DNA of 64,000 nt, from NCBI RefSeq assembly GCF_003477705.1, contig NZ_QUDV01000001.1, positions 248,001 through 312,000 on the forward strand, written 5' to 3'. Positions 57,044 to 64,000 of this stretch are shown one piece after another. Positions within the stretch are counted from its first letter, which is position 1. The number at the start of each line of letters is the position of its first letter. The position numbers and the translations under genes were made by a program. Under the pieces are notes generated by a model. That model was not told the DNA's origin, did no database searches, and saw only the letters and a program-made list of their open reading frames with translations. The DNA is from Dorea sp. AF36-15AT (GTDB lineage Bacteria; Bacillota; Clostridia; Lachnospirales; Lachnospiraceae).

Positions 57044-58714
57044 ATGGGAGAAGAAGTAGTTTCAAAGAATTTTATTGAACAGGAGATAGATAAGGATCTG
57101 GCTGAAGGCAGATATACAGAGGTCTGCACCAGATTCCCGCCGGAGCCGAATGGTTATCTGCATATCGGACATGCCAAGTCTATCCTGCTTAATTCAGGGC
57201 TGGCTAAGAAGTATCATGGAACATTCCATCTTCGATTTGATGATACGAATCCAACAAAAGAAGATACTGAGTATGTAGAGTCTATTAAGACAGATGTAGA
57301 GTGGCTGGGTGCTGACTTTAAGGATCATCTGTATTTTGCGTCTGATTATTTTGATCAGATGTATGAATGTGCGGTGAAGCTGATCAAGAAGGGCAAGGCT
57401 TATGTCTGTGATCTTAGTGCTGATGAGATCCGCGAGTACCGCGGTACACTGACAGAGCCTGGTAAGAACAGCCCGTACAGAGACCGCAGTATCGAAGAGA
57501 ATCTGAAGTTGTTTGAAGAAATGAAGAACGGCGCATATAAGGATGGAGAGAAGGTACTTCGTGCGAAGATCGATATGGCTTCACCGAATATCAACATGCG
57601 TGATCCTGTTATCTATCGTGTGGCACATATGCATCATCACAACACCGGTGATAAGTGGTGCATTTATCCGATGTATGACTTTGCTCACCCAATTGAGGAT
57701 GCGATTGAGAAGATTACACACTCGATCTGTACACTGGAGTTTGAAGATCACAGACCGCTGTATGATTGGGTAGTAAGAGAGTGCGAGTTTGACCCGGCAC
57801 CGCGTCAGATTGAGTTTGCCAAGTTATATCTGACTAATGTAGTAACCGGCAAGCGTTATATCAAGAAGCTGGTACAGGATGGCGTGGTAGACGGATGGGA
57901 TGATCCAAGACTGGTATCTATTGCAGCACTGAGAAGAAGAGGATTCACACCGGAGTCACTGAAGATGTTCGTAGATCTGTGTGGTGTATCCAAGTCTCAG
58001 GGATCTGTAGATTATGCAATGCTTGAGTACTGTATCCGTGAAGATCTGAAGATGAAGCGCTCTCGTATGATGGCAGTGCTTGATCCGATCAAGCTGGTTA
58101 TTGATAATTATCCGGAAGGAGAAGTAGAGTGGCTGGAAGCCGAGAACAATCTGGAGAATCCAGAGCTTGGCAAGAGAAAGATTCCATTCTGCAAGGAACT
58201 GTATATCGAGCGTGATGACTTCATGATTGAGCCACCGAAGAAATATTTCCGTCTGTTCCCGGGTAATGAAGTACGTCTGATGCAGGCATACTTTGTAAAG
58301 TGTGTAAGCTATGAGACAGATGAGAATGGCAATGTGACAGTTGTACACTGTACTTACGATCCGGAGACTAAGAGCGGAAGCGGATTTACAGGACGTAAGG
58401 TCAAAGGTACGATCCACTGGGTAGCAGCACCGTATGCAAAACAGGCAGAGGTACGTCTGTATGAGAACCTGATCGATGAAGAGAAGGGTGTGTATAATGA
58501 AGAAGACGGATCTATGAACATTAATCCGAATTCTCTGGAAGTGAGAAAGAATTGTTTTGTAGAGCCGAACTTCGGCGATGCAAAAGCATATGACAGCTTC
58601 CAGTTTGTGAGAAACGGATATTTCTGTATTGATGCAAAGGATTCTACACCGGATGCACTGGTATTTAACCGTATTGTATCTCTGAAGAGTTCTTTCAGAC
58701 TGCCTAAGAAATAA
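57044..58714 (+). CDS. glnS: Glutaminyl-tRNA synthetase
   Basis: A 556-residue class I synthetase of the GlnRS group. The HIGH motif is [12 protein letters not shown]; the [20 protein letters not shown] block is diagnostic for GlnRS/eukaryote-like GluRS. The KMSKS-like loop appears as TGKRYIKKL, unlike the MSKRKL of E. coli. Catalyses direct charging of tRNA-Gln. AGGAGG precedes the ATG at 57044; the frame is open further up but only inside the promoter region. Confidence 0.93.
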   Translation: MGEEVVSKNFIEQEIDKDLAEGRYTEVCTRFPPEPNGYLHIGHAKSILLNSGLAKKYHGTFHLRFDDTNPTKEDTEYVESIKTDVEWLGADFKDHLYFASDYFDQMYECAVKLIKKGKAYVCDLSADEIREYRGTLTEPGKNSPYRDRSIEENLKLFEEMKNGAYKDGEKVLRAKIDMASPNINMRDPVIYRVAHMHHHNTGDKWCIYPMYDFAHPIEDAIEKITHSICTLEFEDHRPLYDWVVRECEFDPAPRQIEFAKLYLTNVVTGKRYIKKLVQDGVVDGWDDPRLVSIAALRRRGFTPESLKMFVDLCGVSKSQGSVDYAMLEYCIREDLKMKRSRMMAVLDPIKLVIDNYPEGEVEWLEAENNLENPELGKRKIPFCKELYIERDDFMIEPPKKYFRLFPGNEVRLMQAYFVKCVSYETDENGNVTVVHCTYDPETKSGSGFTGRKVKGTIHWVAAPYAKQAEVRLYENLIDEEKGVYNEEDGSMNINPNSLEVRKNCFVEPNFGDAKAYDSFQFVRNGYFCIDAKDSTPDALVFNRIVSLKSSFRLPKK

Positions 58715-58726
58715 GAGAATAAACAG

Positions 58727-60124
58727 ATGAATGAACTGACTATGACACTGGCGTCCCGTAATGGGACGCCTTTGTACGAACAGATATATTTATATATTAA
58801 AGAAAATATTGTAAGCGGCAAATTCGTATACCACGAGAAGCTTCCGTCTACCAGATCGCTGGCAAAGCATCTTGAGGTGAGTCGGAGTACAGTAGATCTG
58901 GCTTATGAACAGCTTTTATCGGAAGGATATATTGAATCAGAACCTTATCGGGGTTACTATGTAGCGCAGATTGAGGGTCTGTATCAGATCAGAGAAGTGA
59001 AGAAGCGACAGATACCGGAAGTACGGGAGAAGGAAGAGACCTGTCGTTATGATTTTACGCCAAATGGTGTAGATTTGAAGAGCTTTCCTCATAATGCCTG
59101 GAGGAAACTCTCCAAGGAGATCCTGCTGGATGACGAGGTGGAGTTATTTCGCCTGGGTGATCCTCAGGGAGAATTAAGTTTTCGAAAAGTAATCTGTGAT
59201 TATCTTTATCAGGCGCGTGGGGTGAAATGTGATCCCCATCAGATTATAGTAGGAGCAGGAAATGATTATCTTCTGATGATGCTGTGCTCTGTAATCGGAA
59301 GAAATCATGTGATTGCAGTAGAGAATCCGGCATATAAGCAGGCGTATCGTCTGTTTTCCAGCCAGTCATATCCAGTAGAGCCAATAGAGATGGACCGTTA
59401 TGGTATGCGGGTGGATATGCTTCGGGAATCTGTAGCGGATATTGCATATGTGACGCCATCCCATCAGTATCCTACCGGTATCGTGATGCCAATGAAGCGT
59501 AGGATTGAACTGCTCGGATGGGCGAATGAATCAGAGAAGCGCTATATCATCGAGGATGATTATGACAGCGAGTTCCGATATAAGGGCAAGCCGATCCCGG
59601 CACTTCAAGGAAGCGATGCGAACGGTAAAGTGATCTATCTTGGTACATTTTCCAAATCCATTGCCCCGGCGATCCGCATGAGCTATATGGTGCTGCCGGA
59701 AGAGTTGGCGACAGTTTATCATGAAAAATGTGGATTTATCAGTTCGACGGTTTCCAAAGTAGACCAGCTTATCGTGCAGCATTTTATTGAAGAAGGATAT
59801 TATGAGAGACATCTGAATAAGACGCGTGCCCTGTATAAGGGAAGACATGATGTGCTGCTCAAGGGTTTGCAGCCTTTGTCAAAGGTCTGCAAAATATCAG
59901 GGGAAAATGCAGGAGTACATCTGTTGTTGACATTTCATTCCGGAATTACAGAAAAGGAATTGATCAGACGAGCTGCAGAAGAAGGAATTAAAGTGTATGG
60001 ATTATCTGATTATGTGATTGGGGAAATGCAACAGGGGGCAACGGTTTTGCTTGGATATGCAAATCTTTCAGAAGAAGAAATACGTGAATCTGTAAAAATA
60101 TTGTGTAGAATATGGAGTGCATAA
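58727..60124 (+). CDS. MocR/PdxR-family regulator (GntR helix-turn-helix plus aminotransferase domain)
   Basis: A 465-residue fusion: an N-terminal GntR winged helix (PLYEQIYLYIKENIVSG, LPSTRSLAKHLEVSRSTV) and a C-terminal class I aminotransferase-like domain with the PLP lysine in LGTFSKSIAPAIR. These regulators often control vitamin B6 or amino acid genes. No PdxS/PdxT gene is seen adjacent, so the target is unclear. The start lacks a strong ribosome site and lies 12 bases after glnS. Confidence 0.88.
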   Translation: MNELTMTLASRNGTPLYEQIYLYIKENIVSGKFVYHEKLPSTRSLAKHLEVSRSTVDLAYEQLLSEGYIESEPYRGYYVAQIEGLYQIREVKKRQIPEVREKEETCRYDFTPNGVDLKSFPHNAWRKLSKEILLDDEVELFRLGDPQGELSFRKVICDYLYQARGVKCDPHQIIVGAGNDYLLMMLCSVIGRNHVIAVENPAYKQAYRLFSSQSYPVEPIEMDRYGMRVDMLRESVADIAYVTPSHQYPTGIVMPMKRRIELLGWANESEKRYIIEDDYDSEFRYKGKPIPALQGSDANGKVIYLGTFSKSIAPAIRMSYMVLPEELATVYHEKCGFISSTVSKVDQLIVQHFIEEGYYERHLNKTRALYKGRHDVLLKGLQPLSKVCKISGENAGVHLLLTFHSGITEKELIRRAAEEGIKVYGLSDYVIGEMQQGATVLLGYANLSEEEIRESVKILCRIWSA

Positions 60125-60184
60125 TAAGAAACTGTTTTTGTGTGTTATAATAGTCATACGAGAATTAATATTGAGGGAATGAGA

Positions 60185-61159
60185 ATGAAAAATAATAAGA
60201 AGAAAATATTCAGTTGCATTTATATTGTGATGAATATTGTTCTTATCGGTATGATTAGCTCCATCAGCTGGACGACAAAGGATTATTCTGTTAATCAGAA
60301 AAAGAATGCGCATCTTATTGGAGTTAGTTATATGACAATGAATAATGAATTCTATAAGATCATCAGTGAAGAAATCAATGCAAAGGTGGAATCAGAAGGA
60401 GATCAGTTGATACTCAGGGATCCGGCGCTGAATGCGGAACGGCAGATTGAACAGATTGAAGAGATGCTGGATAAGGGAATTGATGTATTGGTGGTGACTC
60501 CTGTAGATTGGCAGAGTCTGACCTCTGTGCTGAAACGTGCAAAAGAGCAGAATGTTTATATAGTGGTGGTTGATTCGGACGTAGAGGATGAGCGGCTGGT
60601 TGATTGTACGATAACATCGGACAATTATTCGGCAGGTGTTATTGTCGGAGAATATTTTCTGACACAGTGTAATCAGGCTAAAGTGGTGGTTATGACACAT
60701 AAAGTTGCCAAATCCGGACAGGATAGAGTGCGTGGATTTATTGATACGGTGAGTGGGCATGAAGGGATTACCATTGTGAAGGAGATTGACTGCGAAGGAC
60801 AGTTGGAAATTGCAATGCCGAAATTGCAGCAGGTTATAGATGAGGGTGTAGATTTTGATAATGTATTTTGTCTGAACGATCTGTCTAGTATTGGTGTGGT
60901 GGCAGCTCTGGATGAGAAGCAGTTGCTGGATCAGGTTGGTGTGTATGGGATAGATGCCTCGCCAGATTCAAAATCTCTGATATATGAAGGGATGATGAAG
61001 GCATCTGCAGCACAGTACCCATCGGAAATCGGAAACGAAGCGGCAGAAGTTATTTATCGTTTGCTAGAGCATAAGAAGGTGGAAAAAAAGATACTGATTC
61101 CAGTAGAACTGGTTACGCAGGACAATGTCGAAGAATTTGAAATAGACAGATGGCAATAG
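60185..61159 (+). CDS. Periplasmic-binding-type sugar-binding protein
   Basis: A 324-residue protein with an N-terminal membrane segment (about 8-29) and no lipobox cysteine, followed by a type I periplasmic-binding fold: GVSYMTMNNEFYKIISEEI, DVLVVTPVDW, VVDSDVED, and TSDNYSAGVIVGEYF. It resembles RbsB-type sugar-binding proteins. The neighbouring kinase and regulator suggest it is a membrane-tethered sensor of a sugar. The ATG at 60185 follows GAGGGA at a better distance than the one at 60179. Confidence 0.82.
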   Translation: MKNNKKKIFSCIYIVMNIVLIGMISSISWTTKDYSVNQKKNAHLIGVSYMTMNNEFYKIISEEINAKVESEGDQLILRDPALNAERQIEQIEEMLDKGIDVLVVTPVDWQSLTSVLKRAKEQNVYIVVVDSDVEDERLVDCTITSDNYSAGVIVGEYFLTQCNQAKVVVMTHKVAKSGQDRVRGFIDTVSGHEGITIVKEIDCEGQLEIAMPKLQQVIDEGVDFDNVFCLNDLSSIGVVAALDEKQLLDQVGVYGIDASPDSKSLIYEGMMKASAAQYPSEIGNEAAEVIYRLLEHKKVEKKILIPVELVTQDNVEEFEIDRWQ

Positions 61160-61174
61160 CTAGGGAGATAGAAT

Positions 61175-62488
61175 ATGAATGAAAATCGTATATTGAATCA
61201 TATACTCAGGGTTATGAAGAATTTGAATTTTTTGATTATTCTGTATACATCAGTAATGATATTCTGTGGATTACAGGGGTATATTCAGGAGAATACGGCA
61301 ATGAATTTTCTGGCTCAGGTGAATACACTGCCGGAAGCACCGTGGAAGATTCCGGTTCTTACGATATGTTTATTCGGTTGTTGTGTATTGTTAATGAATA
61401 TGGAAAATATTCAGGGAAGAGGTCTTGTCCTAAAAGTTTGTCTGGAACTGGGAATCGCTGTATGGATCAGTTCTTTTCTCGGATTTAGCTATACAGGTAT
61501 GATTCTGCTTATTCTTGCTGATACGATAAGGTATATTCCGAGGACAAAAGGACAGATTCCATTTGCGGTTATCATAGGTCTGTTTTATCTGTTGATCGAT
61601 TATGATCTGATCACAATTTGTCGGGATATCATACCGTTGGATGCGTATCTTGCATATTATCAGAAGGATGTTACAGCTGTTTGGCTTGGAATCAGAAATG
61701 TTGCATCTTCGTTGAATGTATTGGTATTTATTATTTATATGATCATGTTGGTGCGGGTGCAGATGAATGAAAAAGAGCGCATTATGGTTTTAAATGAACG
61801 CCTAGATGCACTGTACAGTGATTTGCTGGATGCTAATGTCCAACTGGAAGAATATGCCAGAGAATCTGTGAAAATGGCTGAAACTAAGGAAAGGAATCGC
61901 TTGGCTCGTGAGATTCATGATACGATTGGCCATGCTCTGACGGGAATTATTACGGGTATTGATGCATGTATGGCACTTATGGATGTGGCGCCGGAAGTCG
62001 CAAAAAAGCAGTTGGGTGCGATTGGAGAAGTAGCAAGACAGGGAATGACAGATGTACGTCGTTCTGTACGTGCATTAAGACCGGATGCATTGGAGAAGTT
62101 TGATTTGGAGAATGCATTAAGCAGAACGATTAACGATATGTGTACAGCGACTAATGCTGAAATTGAATATCAATGTGATACCCGGTTGGATTGTTTTACA
62201 GAAGACGAAGAAGATATGATTTACAGGATTGTCCAGGAAAGCATTACAAATGCGATTCGGCATGGTCATGCTAATTATATCCGGGTGTTGATCGGACGCA
62301 CAGGCGATACGTTGCAAATCAGCGTCAAAGATAACGGAATAGGATGTAAAGATATTAAGGAAGGATTTGGACTGCATCATATGAAAGAACGACTTGAGAT
62401 GCTGGGTGGAAGCCTGAGATACAATGGGAAAGAAGGATTTGAGGTTGAAGCCTGTATTCCGATTCGCCGGGGAATGGAGGAAGTGTAA
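61175..62488 (+). CDS. Histidine kinase, NarL-type partner (HisKA_3)
   Basis: A 437-residue kinase with about six membrane segments in the first 190 residues, a coiled-coil linker, the dimerisation and phosphorylation site RNRLAREIHDTIGHALTG (H near 248) and an HATPase domain with ITNAIRHG and DNGIGCKDIKEGFGL. Its position right after a sugar-binding protein and just before the regulator suggests a three-part sensing system. Confidence 0.9.
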   Translation: MNENRILNHILRVMKNLNFLIILYTSVMIFCGLQGYIQENTAMNFLAQVNTLPEAPWKIPVLTICLFGCCVLLMNMENIQGRGLVLKVCLELGIAVWISSFLGFSYTGMILLILADTIRYIPRTKGQIPFAVIIGLFYLLIDYDLITICRDIIPLDAYLAYYQKDVTAVWLGIRNVASSLNVLVFIIYMIMLVRVQMNEKERIMVLNERLDALYSDLLDANVQLEEYARESVKMAETKERNRLAREIHDTIGHALTGIITGIDACMALMDVAPEVAKKQLGAIGEVARQGMTDVRRSVRALRPDALEKFDLENALSRTINDMCTATNAEIEYQCDTRLDCFTEDEEDMIYRIVQESITNAIRHGHANYIRVLIGRTGDTLQISVKDNGIGCKDIKEGFGLHHMKERLEMLGGSLRYNGKEGFEVEACIPIRRGMEEV

Positions 62489-63166
62489 ATGATCAGGATT
62501 TTAATAGCGGATGACCAGGAATTAATCCGGCAGAGTCTGCAGATTGTTCTTGGATTAGAGCATGATTTTGAGGTGATTGGTACAGCAGGAAATGGGCGCG
62601 AAGTAATACGCTTTGTGAAAAAGCAGAAACCAGATGTCATATTGATGGATATCAGAATGCCGGAAATGGACGGAGTAGTATGTACGAAAGCGCTCAAAGA
62701 ACAATATCCGGAGATTAAAATTGTAATCCTGACTACGTTTGATGATGATGAATATGTGTTTAATGCATTGAAGTATGGAGCCAGTGGATATCTGTTAAAA
62801 GGAGCGTCTACGCGGGAATTAGCGGAAGCAATCCGCAAAGTATATAACGGGACTGCAATGATTAACGGAGATATTGCATCAAAGGTAGTGAAACTGTTTT
62901 CCAGAATGGCTCAGACGAATCTGACTATCCAGGTGGACAAGCAACAGACGGAAAGTTTGAAACCAATGGAAATGCAGATGGTTGCACTGATAGGAAGAGG
63001 AATGTCTAATAAAGAAATTGCTGCAAAACTCAGTTTGTCAGAAGGAACGGTAAGAAACAGTATCAGTGTGATTCTGAGCAAGTTGTCGCTGAGGGATCGC
63101 ACACAAGTTGCTATCTGGGCGGTTCAGACAGGTGTGGCAAATATGGAATATGGGGATGAGGTATAA
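62489..63166 (+). CDS. NarL/LuxR-family response regulator
   Basis: A 225-residue regulator with receiver domain (D54 in VILMDIRMPEMDG, K in GYLLKGAS) and a LuxR helix-turn-helix near residues 160-220 (LIGRGMSNKEIAAKLSLSEGTVRNSIS). The ATG follows the kinase stop directly with GGAGGAAG upstream. It likely controls sugar uptake genes downstream. Confidence 0.92.
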   Translation: MIRILIADDQELIRQSLQIVLGLEHDFEVIGTAGNGREVIRFVKKQKPDVILMDIRMPEMDGVVCTKALKEQYPEIKIVILTTFDDDEYVFNALKYGASGYLLKGASTRELAEAIRKVYNGTAMINGDIASKVVKLFSRMAQTNLTIQVDKQQTESLKPMEMQMVALIGRGMSNKEIAAKLSLSEGTVRNSISVILSKLSLRDRTQVAIWAVQTGVANMEYGDEV

Positions 63167-64000
63167 TGGATAAATTCAGTCGCAGAAAAAATGTGATCAT
63201 TGGAGTGCTGTGTGCCATTATACTCATATTCACTACAGTGATTCAGTCAGATATGTACAAAAGAACTGCCTGGGGTACGAAGCATGTGATTACAGTTGGT
63301 GCTTTTTCAGACAGCTATTGGGAAGTACAGAATGGATATTCCTACTATATTCTGAACGATGCAATTCAGCGGTTTGAAGAACAGTATCCTAATGTGAAGG
63401 TTAGATTTGAGAGTGGCATTATGAAAGAAGACTATTCGGAGTGGCTGGCAGAGAAAATGCTGTCAGGTGATACACCAGATGTGTTTTTTGTACTGCCAGA
63501 TGATTTTAACGGATTGGCAGAACTTGGTGCATTGAAAGATCTGTCGGATTTTACGGCTGATGATTCAACATTTGATGACGGACAGTTTTATGATTCTGCT
63601 TATGCCTATGGCCAGTTGGAAGGTGTGCAATTTGCACTTCCATATGAATGTGCACCGAAGTTGATGTTTGTCAATAAGTCGATACTGGATCGGGAAGATA
63701 TAGCTATGCCGGAAAAAGATTGGACCTGGAATGATTTTTATGAGATTTGTAGTAAGGTTACGAAAGACACGGATGGAGATGGAGAAATTGACCAGTTTGG
63801 AGAAGTTGGATATTCGTGGAGAGATGCTTTTACTTCCAACGGTGTAGAACTGTTCAATCAGGATGGAACACAATGTTATCTTGCCGGGGAGAATACCAAA
63901 AAAGCAGTTACATTTATGGACAGACTGGAAGAGTGCAGTGGCGGAGTCAATGTTGGAAGTCGAGATTTTGATAAAGGTAATGTGGCATTCCAGCCAATGT
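63166..64000 (+). CDS. Extracellular solute-binding protein, N-terminal part
   Basis: The first 278 codons of a gene that runs off the right edge. It starts in the stop codon of the regulator gene (TAATG). A short basic N terminus and hydrophobic segment (about 9-28) precede a family 1 solute-binding fold (FEEQYPNVKVRFESG, TPDVFFVLPDDF, LPYECAPKLMFVNKSIL). No lipobox cysteine is apparent. A calcium-loop-like DTDGDGEIDQFGE lies in the fold. It probably binds a carbohydrate for an ABC transporter beyond the window or serves as a sensor. Confidence 0.85.
   Translation, partial: MDKFSRRKNVIIGVLCAIILIFTTVIQSDMYKRTAWGTKHVITVGAFSDSYWEVQNGYSYYILNDAIQRFEEQYPNVKVRFESGIMKEDYSEWLAEKMLSGDTPDVFFVLPDDFNGLAELGALKDLSDFTADDSTFDDGQFYDSAYAYGQLEGVQFALPYECAPKLMFVNKSILDREDIAMPEKDWTWNDFYEICSKVTKDTDGDGEIDQFGEVGYSWRDAFTSNGVELFNQDGTQCYLAGENTKKAVTFMDRLEECSGGVNVGSRDFDKGNVAFQPM

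Overview
The window is a contiguous piece of a low-to-moderate GC Gram-positive chromosome, most likely a gut Lachnospiraceae (Dorea/Coprococcus-like). This rests on the CIRCE-controlled hrcA-grpE-dnaK-dnaJ operon, the cysE-cysS-mrnC-rlmB-sigH order, a single-chain PurL, a T-box leader, strong GGAGG ribosome binding sites, and two-component and BceAB-type modules typical of Clostridia. I saw no prophage, transposase, integrase or CRISPR array. Most of the window is core chromosome; the less ordinary material is in regulatory DNA, in a DNA-repair locus and in a few divergent proteins.

Layout. 1-1.6 kb: end of the acetolactate synthase small subunit, a highly folded 180-bp intergenic element, and ilvE. 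1.6-3.6 kb: a YtrA-type GntR regulator with its ABC transporter, under a promoter lying inside a perfect inverted repeat. 3.6-8.9 kb: a TetR repressor divergent from an MMPL/RND transporter and a 771-aa exported heptad-repeat protein, with three phased copies of a TGAC-N5-GTCA operator. 9-20 kb: a cupin, a methyltransferase, hslO, nadE, a lipoprotein, an S1-domain protein, a CBS-type pyrophosphatase, a flavin reductase, a MATE pump and a polysaccharide deacetylase. 20-26 kb: rarA and the heat-shock operon. 26-30 kb: ornithine cyclodeaminase-like protein with RidA, an Mrp-type ATPase and a YedE/YedF pair. 30-35 kb: a BceRS-BceAB-type module. 34.8-39.4 kb: a radical-SAM / DUF4130 / nuclease-helicase DNA-repair trio behind a promoter carrying two LexA-like boxes.

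39-48 kb: a LysR regulator, a TIGR01906 membrane protein, purL, gdhA and a divergent acetate-kinase paralogue. 48-50 kb: tRNA-Val, tRNA-Met, ispF and an Eis-like acetyltransferase. 50-57 kb: a VanRS-like pair, then a cysteine T-box leader controlling cysE-cysS and the following mrnC, rlmB and sigH; tRNA-Thr lies on the opposite strand. 57-64 kb: glnS, a MocR regulator, and an operon of sugar-binding protein, NarL-type kinase and regulator, and a second solute-binding protein that runs off the end.

How the parts connect. Several loci carry their own visible control: the GntR and TetR operons are probably autoregulated or repressed by adjacent genes, the chaperone operon by HrcA/CIRCE, the repair trio by a LexA-like repressor, the cysteine genes by uncharged tRNA-Cys, and the Bce module by its own response regulator at paired repeats. 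The items most worth a second look are the 180-bp cloverleaf-like element near position 340, the kinase at 46.8 kb whose predicted catalytic residues differ from acetate kinase, the SOS-type repair trio, and the TetR-MMPL-heptad-protein system.
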